From: Trebouxia sp. TZW2008
Lineage: Eukaryota; Chlorophyta; Trebouxiophyceae; Trebouxiales; Trebouxiaceae
Direction: 5' to 3'
NCBI GenBank assembly: GCA_002118135.1
Contig: BDIU01000324.1
Location: forward strand, 186,001 to 250,000
Length of the DNA: 64,000 bases
Of this stretch, positions 1 to 12,864 are shown in pieces. The position numbers and the translations under genes were made by a program. Within the stretch, counting starts at the first letter, position 1; each line of letters starts with the position of its first letter. The notes beneath the pieces were generated by a model. That model worked only from the letters and a program-made list of their open reading frames with translations. It made no database searches and was not told the origin of the DNA.

Positions 1-3000
1 TGAATGTAGCCAGTGCTGGAGGTCTTCACAGCAGTGTCAATCAGCCCCTCTCGCCCTCCCATGGCATGAAAGAACAGCTCCTGTACAGCACACAAACACA
101 TAAGCATTGCCAGTGTTTGCCTTGCAGCATCATTTGCAGAAGCAGTGAATAAGAAGCACAGCATACCTTACAGCTGAGCACCACGAAAATGGTGAAAGAA
201 TTCATTTGTGCAGATGGTTGCTTCAGAAAGGTGCAGCTTGCAGCCACATTGAGGCGCTGCATGTGCAGCCTGTAGCAAAAGCAACATGCTGCATAACAAA
301 CAGTGTATTTGCCTGAGGTGTGAGGCCTCGCAGGTATGAATTCTCCACAAAGCCACGTGATTCTGGGCCATAGTCATCTTTGGTGAAGTGAGGCAAGGTG
401 CGACCCCCAAATCCAAAGGGTATACGCTTGCCCTCCACATTCTGCTGACCCACACAGGCAATCATCTGCATGTCAACATCAGAGGTAAGTTCTGTTGGTG
501 CCATCTTATGTGCTAACCATAGAAGAGGCCCAGATGGCAAAGGTATGTCAAAAAATAACAAAGGGCTCCCTGCTGACACCTTGCAGCGCCTCTTTATCAT
601 GTGGTCTCGCAAAACTGCTTAAGAATGCCACCAGCATAAGCACTACGAACGAGATACCATCAAGGGTTGTATGAGAACATTGAGGAGTCAGCTCTTTCAT
701 CGCTGCTGGTCTGTTATAGCACAGCAGCACAGTGGCTTTGAAATTGGGCAAGCAATGAATGCACGATTCGCAAGACGTGCACCAGCAATCTGAGGCAATA
801 TTGATCACAAGCCTTACACTGTCACTAGACATGATGCCTTGATGCGACATAGTATGCATTGTTGTCACTTCAGGAGCTGCAAGGCAACCAAGGCAGACCT
901 GCGAGATGTTGATGAAGGAGCCCTTGGAGCCAGCTGTGACCATGCGCACCACATTGTTGGTGTCTGGCAAACTGCCCTGGGCATAGTTACCAGCATCATC
1001 ACGGGCCTTGTTCAATACCTGATTGACCTGCAGTGCACAACATGCCCCTGCTCAGCTTCAGCTACCATTGCGCCATGCAATGCAGGCATCAGCTTTGCGA
1101 GCTAACAACAAAGGTGACGTGTTTTGCTGAAGCAGACAAAAACTAATGGCAAGCCTGCAGCAACAGTTTGTGTACCATTGCTGTGGGCTTGCGCATGCTG
1201 CTTGTCAACTATGTATGCCATCAGTTGATAGACAGGAAAGCTGCACACTGGGCTCGACAGAAGCAAAAGCAGATTGCCCAGGAGCAGGCTGCTAGCAAGG
1301 AGGGTGCTGACAAACAGACCTGCCCCTCAAAAGACTCCATAATGGTGCGACCTGGCTGGGCCTCCAGCGCCCCATCCTGTGCTTTCACAATCAGCTTCTG
1401 CACCTCACTCTTTGCCTGCACCCCAACAAAATCACAGTAAGTAGTCACGATGACAGCAATCATAGCAGACCATAAGTGCATGCATCCTGCCTTTGTCAAA
1501 GGTCACACCAGGCAATCAATGGGAAGGTACTTGTCCCTTGCAACCCAGCCCTTGTCAAGCAATGCCGTGTCTGTTGCCTTTGACAAGAAAGAGGCAAACA
1601 CATCTTACTACAGTAGTCAAGAATATCAGCCATGAGAATAACATGCCAGCACACAAAAGCAAGCTGCTGAGCTAAAGCAGAAGAAGCCTTTGGGGGTTGT
1701 CCTCTTGTGATTTTGTCAAGCACTGTGTACAAAAACAATCTCATTGCAATGACATTGCAATTTGGGAACAGTCATTGCATTTTAACTTTAGTAGTGCCTG
1801 TGAGCAACGCAAACTTGATACAAGACCTTGAGAATATATGCAGTCGCTCCATATGCTATACCTTGTTGATAGTGTCATTGATGGCACCCATAGTGGCTGC
1901 GTCGGCAACAGTGTCTCCAATACCAATGGACATGCCATGCTGCAGCAGCCAGTGATTGGTGAGGTACTGGCACTGGCTCAGGAAGGCCCTAGCAGCTTCA
2001 GGGCCGTGCTCCATCATGATGACGTGAATGAGGGAGCCTCCTGATGCCCCCAGGGTCTTCTTGCAGAGGCCGCCCGTCAACAGCTCACCGTTTTGGATCA
2101 GAACCTATGAGCAACGTAGCAGTGAACACACTGCAAACTTTGTGCTCCTGAAAGTGTTTTCAGACAAGTACAGAGCAGCACACTGCTCTGAGCACAGTAC
2201 AGCAAAGGGCCAGACATAGCAGGTGAACAGCTGCATGAGTGGCCGCTGACTCTGCTGTGACAAGCAACGCATCAAGATCTCTCATCAAGCAAATGCAGCA
2301 CTATGCAATGACAAGTGGCTACCAACTGTCAGATATTAACAAACCACACTTGCACCATGGACGTAAGCGGAACCCACCTGTGAGTCAAAAGGGGTCATGT
2401 CTTGGTCTTCATGGTCCTTGGCCCAAGCAGCCTTACGGCGCACATTCACCCTGGGAATGATGAGGTTGACGACCTGCTTGCCCGTCCACAGGGGCTCAGG
2501 TTTCAGGATAGCAGGCATGGGCACTCGGCCATCCCAGTCCTCCAGCCACATCAGGATGTTCATGAACAGATCCTTCTTGATGAAGCTGTCACGCTTGGTC
2601 ATGAGGCGGCAGCCCAGCAGGGTGTCTTGCACGATACCAATGACTGGCTTGTTGGCCTGCACACAACAGGAGCATGCTACACTTGAGGCCACACCTCATG
2701 CCAAAATGCTGCTAGACAAAAAACTTAACAGTCATATAATTCATGGCTTGTAGCGCCAAGACGTCCTGATGCTCAGCAAGCTTTTGTTGCATGCAAGTGT
2801 AATCCAATGTGAGCAAGTCAGTAACCTCAAGCAAACAGATTTTCTGTGTTGCAAATGGATGACGACCTGCTCACATTAGATCGAACTTTTATGCAACTAG
2901 GCATCAGCTGATCACGAGGCATATTGGCAATTATTGCTTGAGGCTTGCACACAGCCAAAAGGATTGAGCATGCTTGCCTGCGCTGACACAATGTTTCGGG

Positions 3001-6000
3001 GCACCATCATGATCTCCCTGGTCTCTGCGCGCGCCTCTGCTGTCTGAGGCACATGCATGTTCATCTCATCCCCATCAAAGTCAGCATTGTAAGGGGATGT
3101 GACCGAAAGATTGAGCCGAAATGTGGAGTAGGGCAAGATGCGGACTTTGTGACCCTGCATACACAGCAGCGTTGCTTAGCGATCTACAGTGTATGATTTG
3201 TGGCTGACATCAGGCAACGCAACGAGCAGGCCTTTGCCACACAAACTTGGCATAATTGGTGAGCTTGCCTCTTGGAAACAGCATGAGGCAATACTTGATT
3301 TGCTCGTGTGTGCACTAAGGATCAATATCCAAGAGGTGATCATGCAACAGCGGAACGGGCTGGCTCACCATCATAGACATTTTGTGGAGTGAAGGCTGCC
3401 TGTTGAACAGCACAACATCCCCATTCTGCAAGTGGCGCTCCACTTTGTAGCCAGGTTGCAGGTGGATGTCACTGTCCTTCCTTCTGTACCGCAAGTCAAG
3501 GCGCTGCCCATCCTCTCTGATGATGAATCTGGCTCCAGTGAGACCTGGAGGAGGATGGGGACCATTGTCCACTAGTTCCTTCAGCCTGAGCAACCACCAG
3601 AAATGGTGTCAGGGGCTTATTACAGTGACTGACAGTGTGCGGATGCCATCCACAGCCGATGCATTATTGATATAGCAGCAGCCACAGCAGCTTGGCACTA
3701 ATGCTCAGCCCCGACTGCAAAGTAGGGCTGGACAGTGCTCTTGTATGCACCTAGCTGGGTCATGAATGTCACTGGCAAACTGCTGCTGATGCTGCTGCTG
3801 CGGCCTTGACATGCTCAAATAGCAGAAGAGAGAGAAAAGACAGGAATGAGCAACATAAAAGCTAGGAGGGCATCAAATTGCAAAATTGTGCTAGATTGAG
3901 CTCAGGGCAGGAGACGTACCGCTCATAGTTGTGCTGAGTCACTACTTCTGGATAGGTCATGTTCAGCGCAATGCTCCATGGCACACCAAGCTCATCAATG
4001 GCTATGTTGGGGTCCCCAGAGATGACAGTACGTGCTGAGAAGTCAACACGCTTGCCCATGAGGTTCCCTCTGACGCGGCCTGACTTGCCTTTCAGCCTCT
4101 GTCCAATTGACAACAGTGGCCTTCCAGATCGCTGCAGCAACCATTACTGCTGTGGGAACACTGAGTCATAGGTTGGGAACTGCTCCTTTTGTTAATGTGC
4201 TTTTCAGACAATTGCCTTGCATGTGCATGCAGTCCTTGTGGCATGCTGCTCATGTGTCAATTTGATGCCAGACGTCAGAAGCTTTGTGCAGCATAAGCAC
4301 AGCCTGACTGCTATAAGTCACAAGAAATTTCCATCATGCCTATTGGTACAGTCTGCCGCATGACAATGGCATTGCTGATGGCACTGACCTGAGCAGCAAC
4401 TGGTTGTCCAGGCTTTGTGTTGTCAAAGTAGGTAGTGATGTGAAATTGCAGCAGCTGGCTGAACTCTCTGATGATGTGCTGTGGGGCACCATTCTGGTCC
4501 TGACGCCTCAGCTTGCTATTTGCTTTGATGATCTCTGCCAGCTTATGTGTCAAGTCATCTTCAGATCTGCCAAAATTATTTAGCGCAGTCAGCCATTCAG
4601 CAAGGTACGAGACATGCTCAACATCTTGGCAGCAAGGCCTGACATGTTGTCAAACACAGGCTTGCAGCAGCCGTCCACCAGCAAAAAAGGCTCATGCATG
4701 CAATGCATGTGGCTCACTGCAATCAGTCACCCATACAGTGACAGGTGCCTTGCTGAAGCAAAGCACAGCTTATGCTCATGACATGTACGTGCACTGTCAG
4801 TTCTTGTTACTGATGCGGTGATTGCTTGCCTGCCACTGCTGTCAACTGCAACACTGGGCCTGACTGCAGGTGGCGGGACTGGCAGGACTGTCAGAATCAT
4901 CCAAGATGGATGGGCAAACTTGGGATTGAAGCCCATGACTTTGCAGTCCTCATCACTGACTCTTCTGAGAATCTCATAGGCCCTTTCTGCTGTTAGCTCC
5001 TACAGTATAGAGCAAAGGTTTGGCCAGTCTGACAACATGGAAGCACTGATCTGACATGGAATAAGAGGGATTTGCTCATGTCACGCCTGCCTTCACAATC
5101 CTGGGGAAGAGAGTAACTCAAGACATTACCAAGTCAATGCATATGGGTAGAATTGTAGCAACTTATTACAAGTCCAATTCAAACTTCATAATGCCATACC
5201 TGCTTGCGCTCAGTGACATTCTCAGCAGCCTGCTCATCATCCTCTTTGGGCTTTGGGAACTCCATCATCACACGCAAACCATCGAGCCTGCATGACATGC
5301 ATTGTTCTGCTGCTGCTGCTGCTGCTGCTGAGATGTTCAAATTGGTCTTTTTGACACAAGTGTGTGCTGTGTGCTGTGCACCACATAGCACAGCCTAATT
5401 CAAATCCTGATGACTTACAAGAAGAGGGCAGTTTATTGCTCAATTCTGTTGCTGATTGACAGACCTTGAGGAGGCAGAAATCACAAAGGAATGTCGTGCG
5501 CAGAGGACCTCAGATGCGAGCAGTACTCTACATGCAGAGACACAATAATGTGCTAAGGTGCAACAGTGAGCTACCTGTACTTGGGCTGTGGAGCACCACT
5601 AAAGTCATCTTTTGCAGCGTTCTGACATGCACTGAGGACTGTGCGAAGCTTTGCCTCTGGCTTCCTTGATCGCATAGCCTGTTTATACTTGGGATGGTCC
5701 TGCAAGAGAGGTACAGCTTGCCATCAGGCTTCCTATCAGCCTTGTGATGCTATAAACCTTGCTGCTACCGCTGTACCATCAGTAGCACGCATGATGCAAA
5801 AGGTACCGCTGTACCATCAGTAGCACGCATGATGCAAAAGCACCAGGCAAAAGCACCAGGTGAGGCCTTTGGGGACCACAGACAAGCTGAGTCTTGCGCG
5901 AAATTGACAGGCACAGCCGACATTGCGGAATGGACCGGAACGCAAGCTGACAATTTTGACGCTTGCCATTTGCAGACAAGCTCATGTTTTGCACAGCAGC

Positions 6001-6479
6001 AAGTGATCCTCGCAATGCTAGCTGGCAGCTCACCGCATTGATGAGCAGCTTTGAGCTGTGGAAGCTGACACAACGCAGCACTTTCACCACGTTTGTGACA
6101 AAACCAATATGGAACATAGGCTTTGCGAGCTCAATGTGGCCAAAGTAGCCAGGGCTGTCCTGTACGCCCGCTCCATCAGTTTCACATTTCAAGGTTCGGT
6201 CTAAAGTTCCCATTTTGAGGTCACTAAGACCTCCGCTTTTCGGCTTGCCCTTCTCATAAGTCTGGCTCACTTCAACCTTGACAACGGAATACCGTCGCTG
6301 CACAGCGACGGCAGAGAGTTTGTACACAGATATAGCTGGTGTTGAAAAACACCGTAGGATGGACACAGATGGTGTACAGCGGCTGCACAGCAGCTTACGA
6401 TGAAGTCGGGATCAAGGATGCCGAACTGCACCGCTTGAACCTTCTTGACAGGAGCCGACGAATGCGTGAACCTGTCCAT
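1..6479 (-). CDS. RPB1: RNA polymerase II largest subunit (RPB1), 3' end outside the window
   Basis: This encodes the catalytic largest subunit of nuclear RNA polymerase II. It starts at the ATG at 6479 ([20 protein letters not shown]). Fifteen exons close in phase: 6399-6479, 6034-6297, 5575-5699, 5200-5287, 4830-4999, 4389-4566, 3920-4131, 3369-3585, 2978-3154, 2378-2656, 1862-2104, 1320-1415, 899-1027, 313-465 and 1-80, about 830 codons. The metal A loop [10 protein letters not shown] lies in exon 9. The funnel and bridge-helix region ([18 protein letters not shown], then [20 protein letters not shown]) is strongly conserved. Donors at 4829, 2977 and 312 are GC, not GT. Oddly, the N-terminal clamp lacks nearly all family zinc ligands ([12 protein letters not shown] and CVSFHSS where C/H residues are normal). 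The C-terminal third and heptad repeats lie off the left edge. It shares an upstream region with the divergent TGD4 gene. Confidence 0.96.
5309..5333. repeat. (CTG)n microsatellite in RPB1 intron 3
   Basis: A run of eight CTG/GCT triplets lies in the intron between RPB1 exons 5200-5287 and 5575-5699. A similar (GCT)7 run occurs at 7548-7569 just after TGD4 exon 2. These are simple length-variable repeats with no coding role evident here. Confidence 0.85.
5766..5841. repeat. 38-bp perfect tandem duplication in RPB1 intron 2
   Basis: Two adjacent copies of a 38-bp unit beginning TACCGCTGTACCATCAG start at 5766 and 5804. They are essentially identical, so the duplication is recent. A 13-bp direct repeat (CAAAAGCACCAGG) follows at once. 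Both lie in the intron between exons 5575-5699 and 6034-6297 and do not touch coding sequence. Confidence 0.9.
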
Positions 6480-6998
6480 GACTGTCGTCTATCACAACAG
6501 GACGAAGCTTATGCTGTAAGCTTGCTGAGACAGGGACGTGTACACAGCCCTGTCAAAATAGGCTTACTTCATCCTGTTTTGAGGACGTAGGCTTGCTTGC
6601 TGGCAAGCGCTTACGTCTTGTGCGTAGGCAGCAGGCAACACTCCGCCTAAGAACTCTCAACGGTGAGCAGAGCTTAGTGATCAGGACTCTGCTGAAGGAT
6701 TTAGCAGTTGCCTGAAGCTTGGCAGGGGCATTTTTAGGGCAATGCATGCATGCATGACTAAAACCCTAGCTACAGGCAAAACGCTATTGCATTGAGCATC
6801 CTTGCAATCGATCAGCCTGAGCTATTCATGGATCTGTGAGCACGCCTGTGCCCGCACAGAGCCAGACCAGCACGCTGCCCAAGTGACCGCAATGTCGTGT
6901 CTGAGCCGCAGGTCAAATGCTGTGCCAGATCTGCGAGCTTGATTCGACTCGGACCAGTCCGGACTGCTCGTGATCGCACAAATCCACCCAACTGAGCC
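6480..6998. promoter_or_regulatory. Divergent intergenic region between RPB1 and TGD4
   Basis: These 519 bp separate the start codons of two head-to-head genes and must hold both promoters and 5' UTRs. The stretch contains a GCATGCATGCATG run (about 6743-6756) followed by AAACCCTAG, which resembles the plant telo-box (AAACCCTAA). No TATA box stands out and no ORF is conserved. Any regulatory role is inferred from position only. Confidence 0.4.
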
Positions 6999-9900
6999 AT
7001 GCCGTTGATTCCAGAGAAGCTCAATACTCGACAGGAAGTGCGCAATGCCATCGCCTCGCAGTTCTGGGACCAGCCTGTACAGTCTGGCCGTTCTATTGAT
7101 GGCACTGCAAGGTTACACGCCTGTGAGCCCCCGCCAGCAGGACAGACAGCAGCTGGCGGACTTATGCGCTCTCAAGAGCTTTTGATTACTCAGGCTGCAG
7201 GTCTACCTGTCATGCCAGGTTTCAGCGAAGACAACGGTGGCGTGGTGAGTTGGCAAATTTTGAATACACAACAGGATTGTACTGATGTGGAGCAAAACAT
7301 GAGTTCAATTAGCTTGTTCACCTGGACCATGATTTAGCATACTGAGCAAAGTCCCCGCCTGACCTGAGCAATGTGTTATGCGATACTCTGCTTGTATTGG
7401 CATGCTGCTGAAGTCATTGTTTTGCTAGGTGTTGGACAGGGTACTTGCAAAGGTAGGAGGGAAGAGGTGGTGGGCCAATCTGACTGGAAGAGCAAAGGGT
7501 CAGCAGATGTGGAATGCCCACCGTGATGGTTCAAAAGTGGTGCGCCAAATGCTGCTGCTGCTGCTGCTGATTGTCGACTTGATCAGCTGCACCTTGTGCA
7601 CCTCTGATTTCAGCTAGCCAGGAAGGTTTCAATCATGCAGGGTGATGCGCTCAAGGACCTGAACAGCTATGGTCTCAATGCTAGGACCCACTTTGTCCTT
7701 GGCAGGTGTGTTTCTTATGCTGCTGGCTAGTCTTGCACAAGCCTGGACAGGCACAAAATCTGCTGCAAATGCATAGCATGGCTTCCATCACGGCGCAAAC
7801 AGCTGACTTCTGTCAGCTGCCAACTGTCCCCAACTAGCTCTCCAGGTGCCAAGTGCTAGCTGCATTCTTCAAATTCGAAATGCAGGAACACCAGTGTCAA
7901 TGCAGTAGTTGAGGCGCCAAATGTGCATGATCTGCGTGACTCTGCCAAGGGCTTATCAGACGGAGACACTAAGACAAGCCAAGCGGCATACAGCCAGCCT
8001 GCTCTGAAGTCTCAAGCATGGATCAAGCATCAACTGCCAGGCCATGATCTCGTGGGCACTGCAGCATGTAATCAGGACTATCTGGACAGTGCTGCCAACT
8101 ACAGCACTGTGCCACTGTCATTGTCCCTTGACCTGGCATCAAAAGACAGGCCTGACGGGATTCAATACAGAGCTGGCGTGCATCAGGTGCATCATCTTGT
8201 TTGCTCTCGTTTGTTCAGGTTGTAGTGATATTGTGCTTTGGTGTCATGCCTAAGTGCTGAAAATTGTTCATATGTCCAGAAGCTTGTTTGGATGTTCACG
8301 CTGCAATTTGCATCTTTCACATGCTTACTTTCCCTTGCAGCTTGAGCAAATTGGATCTCTGGCATTCTGAGCTGGGCAAAGACTTCAGCATACTGCGATG
8401 ATGTCCATTAGCAAACTGTGAAATGTAATGTTTGAAATGTAGGTGTCAGCTCCTGAAGTGGACAGTGCACGATTTCACAGCTTTGGGGAAGCAATGCCAA
8501 GCGACTCCACTCAGTGGCGCACATCTCTCCATGCCCAGGTATGATGCTGCTATGCTGTCTTGCCCAGCCAGATGCAATGTCTCATTATACCTGTGTCATG
8601 TCGTGTGAGTCATTTGCCATTTGAAGTGCAGTTTCAGACTTGCCTTTGCACAAGTTGCACAATCTGCACCTGACGACAAACAAACCAGTGGCAACATGGA
8701 AAGTTTGCAAGCTAGTGTTGGCGGCTCACGTGTGAAGGCAAATTTTGAGTTGCCTGTTCAACAGAGCACCTTGGGATGATACTCAATGAAGAAACGAAGT
8801 GTCGCGATCAGGACAAGACACTTTAGGGCTGTACGCAGCTAAAAGGCACATGTCAGCTTTGATGCATAGGCAGGAGGTGCAGAAAATGACCCAGTGGTGT
8901 TATGGCAGAGTGTCAGCTGTGCCTTAGTTTACAAGTCTGTCAACCTAAAAAGACAGGAGTGTTGCCATGACCCACAATTGTGGGTCATGTGGGCATGGTG
9001 CTTTGATTACAAGCCTGTCAACTAAACAACACAGCAATGTTGCCATGACCCACACTTATTGGCCATGTGGGCAGGGTGCTGTAGCTGTGGAAGGAGAGGC
9101 ACATCTGTGGAGACCTGGCAAGCGAGCCACTGCCACACCAGCGCCAGCCTCTGCCTTTGCATCAGACTCTGCAAAACATGCATCAGAAGGTGAGGTCTCC
9201 TCGCAGGATGCAGCATCTGATGCTGCTGTTTACAGTATTGATTTTGTGGTCTATTAAACAATGGCACAGCTATGCTAGTCACAAAGTATATTGTATGCCT
9301 ACAATTTCAAGGTGCTCAAAAGTCACAAGGCTTGACTCCCCTCACTCAATGCTGTCCTCAGAGTACATATGTGCCATCGCAAACCTTGCAAGTGTTGTTA
9401 CTCTGCACAAAGCTTGATCGTGCTGTCACTGAGAAGCCTGAAGGACCCTTGTTGTTGTCCTGAGACCCTGCTGTGGCCGTATAGATGGGAGCAAAGCACA
9501 AGTCTTGCAAGAAGCCCACTCTTCACATCAAGGGTCATCAGCAAACAGTAAAGCAGAACCCAGTGCAGTCTCACCGCCCAGCACAACTGGGTCAGAGCCT
9601 ATTCATCCCCAAAAGCAGATCACAGACCAGGCAGAGCCCCCATTGACAAGCTCATCCAGCAGCACTGCCAACTCATCAACCTGCACAGCATCAGCAGCTA
9701 GTCCTGGGCAACCATCCACCAGCACTGCAGATGCCTTAAGCAGGAATGATCAGAGCCAGGCTGCACCCCCACAGCCAGTAGACAGCTCAGCTGTGTCGCC
9801 TACCGCAACAGCAATGTCACCTGCAAGCAATGCAGCGAGGCACCAGACCAGTGCAACTTCACTGCCACAGCACCCTTGGCCCCTAGTCAGGCATAAAAGA

Positions 9901-12864
9901 CCAGATGGCAGTGAGGGTGTGCTTCTGGACAACTACAGTACTGTGGTGTCTGATTCAGACAGCTCTGGTAATGAGCTGCAGCCAGCGCCACAATCGCTCC
10001 TCAGAGGCATCAGTGCCAAGCAGATACAGTCAAGTAAGCAGCAGTTGTCAGATGCACATGCCCTTGCAACGATGCACTGTGAGGTTGTAGCAGCTTCCCT
10101 TAGCTCCTTGCTGCAAGCAGTAGCATCACATATGGTGTTCAACGCCGGCACATGCATGCACACAAGTTGTAATGTGATATTGTTGATGCGTGCAATGTCT
10201 CATCCAGTCAAATTCTGTAAGGTCAAAGTACCTAATTTGCTGGGGCACTGCAATGCTTGTTAGTTCTCAATCAAGACAATGCAGCGGCGCACACATCCTG
10301 CTCATCTCTCCTCAGTTGTTCAGATGGCCTCAAATCACAACAGAGAAATACATCAGAGCTGGTCAGCTTTGCCATGCTTGCAGCATACCTGCATCAACAC
10401 ATCAGCCTCAATGCACTAAAAATCACTGAGTGCTGCAAATGTTGACATGCTGTCTCTGCTTTCCATACAGGCGTAAGTCAGGCACAGTCAAATGTGGGCA
10501 AGCTGCGGCAGGTGTTAGATGCCGTGAACACTGGCATTCAAGAAGGGAGGGCACAGCAGCAGCAGCAGCTGCAGTTGGCGCTTTCTAGGCAGTCAAGACC
10601 TGTGCCATACAGCCCCTGGCTCTCACAACCCTTCCTTAAGGTATGCTTGGGGGCCACTGTAGCTCTTCACTGACTGTGGTGTGTCTGCGCGCATGTTCAC
10701 ACAATGCTTGAGCAGTGGCACACTCCTTCAAGCACTGCTCTGTCCGGTTGACAGCAAGCTGCAGACAGCAAGCTGCAGACAGCAAGCAACAACAGCATTT
10801 GCCGTTTGCAGGCTCTAGTGAGACTTTCCTGCACATCACGTTCCGAAGAGACAAAAGCCACATAACACAGGTCCACAAGCTCTGCATCTTGCACCAAGGG
10901 CATGGTGCTGTCTCATTGAGCGTTTCTGTTTAATGCAGGTGAATGGTGCTGTAGGCTGTTTGGCACGCATGCCGTTGCCTCAGAGTGCACTTTGGCCCAG
11001 GCAGAATACCTCCAACATGACATCCTCATCCAGCATGACATCTGAGATGCAGCCCAGCAGGACGAGTTCCAGATTTGGGTCAGAGCTATGGACACCCTAC
11101 CTCAGAGATACTGGACTCAGAGTCTTTGGCTCTGTAGGGGTTTCTGGCCAGCTGGGTCACTTCTCGCGGAAAGCACTGGACTTCACAGCAGGTCTGCCTC
11201 ACTCCTACCAAGGGCAACATCATGCCTACCTGCAGACGTGACCTTCCAGTGACATGCATTGTTTTACATGCACTAGGTGCTTGGAGCACCAGTCAAAAGG
11301 GCATTATATCTCTATAGCTTTTGATGCTGTCAAATTGTGGCATCTCCACTCGATGCCGCAGCTTGCTGCAGAACGTTGTCCCAAGTTGCAGCTCAGTTTT
11401 GTGCATCATACCTTAGCTAGCAACACGCAATTTTGCCAATCCAGGCTGCAGCATAGCAAGACACCTTTGGCCCACGCACACCCAGCAGCTGTGCTGCAGA
11501 TTGCAACCCTTGCATGCCTGTGTTGACTTAGATGCTGTGGTATCAACAGCTAAGCAATAGCTGGTGTGATTGCTACAGGCAGTGTGAGGCTAGACTTTGG
11601 TCTCACCTCCCCACATCAGGCCAGCAGCACAGCAGCTGCCTCCAGCTATGGCAATCTGTCAGTGTTCAACCCTAGGGATGATCACTTGGATGCTCCAGAG
11701 CATTTCGAGCCAACTGCCAGTCAGCCTCTGGCCTCTACCCGCTTCAAGAACAGGTCAGCCCTGTGTACCTATACCTTGTCCTGCAAAGCAACTGGCCTCT
11801 CTGCTTTGATCAGACCGTCCAATCTTGTGGGTTGCAGTCTCGCCAACGCACCGGCTGGAGCGAGTCAGTAAGCACATGTCAAGCTATACAAGTCCATGCT
11901 GAAAGGCAAATTTTGTAAAAACAGCTTGTTTGTAGGTCAACAGCATGCACATGCGCAAGCATTGCCCTGGGCTGTATGTCACCAGTGGCAAATGCAGGAG
12001 AAAATGCAATCCTGATTGCCTTTGCAGGGCATTTGCGTTGGAGGGTCGTGGCATATGGCACGCACTCAGTGCGTCTGTCACGCAGCAAGTGATAGGTCCA
12101 GTACGTGCTCGGGCGGACTTCAGATATGCTTTGGACCTACCAAGCAGCATACCTCAGGTATCTGCAATTCCCCATCAATCTCTGTCTTGCAGGCTGAACA
12201 TCAAGCACTTACAGCGAATTTGCATAGGCATGTCTGGCATTGATGCAGGGACAATCATTGTTGCAGTGGAGGCTTGTTTTGTTGTCACTGTCACCCAGTC
12301 AACTACATTCAGGCACAACATCCTAGCAGCCGATTTGCGGACAGAAACTGAAAGCATCTTGATGTATTGGCATACTACATCGCATTGCACAGTTGGGCAC
12401 AAAGTAAAGTGTTGCATGAGCAGCCAAAGAAGATGTAGGATTTGCTTGGTCCTGTGCAGGGACCAGATGGCAAGCGCGGTTGGCACAACATACTTGAAGC
12501 TGCCGGTCAGATCAAGCCCACACAGCTTGAGAGTGTGTATGGCCTGGACGTCATTGTCCCTGGTGAGCTACATTAGTAAAACATGTTCAGCTGTGCATGT
12601 TGTGTGAGGTACTTGCAAGGAATGCCCACATGACACACAGCCAGCCAATTGGCTGCAAGCACTGATGATTGCCCTCTACTTGTTGTTCAGTGCTTAGTGA
12701 AGCTGTGTGTGCATGTTTGACAAAGGCTGTGCCAGATCTTTTGACACTGGGTTTATGCATGAGCTGTGGGTCAACATGTCTCAGGTACCCGTGGTGTGGC
12801 ACGAGCGGCTGTTTGGTACTCACCCACAAGGAAGGAAACCAGGATTGAGCTCAAGCTGTTTTGA
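6999..12864 (+). CDS. TGD4: TGD4-like plastid outer-envelope lipid-transfer protein
   Basis: TGD4 is the phosphatidic-acid-binding outer-envelope component of the plant TGD system, which brings ER lipid to plastids for galactolipid synthesis. The start is the ATG at 6999. Matches to the family run in order: an N-terminal SIDGTARL-like strand in exon 1 (6999-7244); LDRVLAKVGGKRWWANL (7429 onward); GDALKDLNSYGLNARTHFVLG (7626-7705); VPLSLSLDLAS (7886-8186); PYSPWLSQPFLKVNGAVG (about 10600-10970); QQVIGPVRARADF (about 12080); and a final strand ARAAVWYSPTRKETRIELKLF (12785-12864, stop TGA). Exons 12461-12562 and 12785-12864 join in phase. The family is normally about 450-500 residues. This copy is longer because of a Ser/Pro/Gln-rich insert encoded around 9505-10130. 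Exon borders between 8540 and 12000 are only approximate. Identity rests on several dispersed motifs rather than one catalytic signature. Confidence 0.78.
8932..9090. repeat. 78-bp tandem duplication spanning a TGD4 3' splice site
   Basis: Two copies with a period of about 78 bp share ACAAG(T/C)CTGTCAAC, GTTGCCATGACCCACA and GTGGGCA(T/G)GGTGCT. The downstream copy ends in GTGGGCAG before GGTGCTGTAGC, which looks like a working acceptor and exon start. In the upstream copy the AG has become AT, so it is a dead acceptor. The first copy also holds the palindrome TGACCCACAATTGTGGGTCA. Confidence 0.75.
9505..10130 (+). other. Low-complexity Ser/Pro/Gln/Ala-rich insert in the TGD4 coding region
   Basis: An open frame of about 200 codons is rich in Ser, Thr, Pro, Ala and Gln and holds one more ordered segment (RHKRPDGSEGVLLDNYSTVV). 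Plant TGD4 proteins have no such insert between their central strands. Frame and position, between clear TGD4 exons on both sides, suggest a disordered loop in the protein. It could instead be partly intronic, and transcript data are needed to settle this. Confidence 0.5.
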
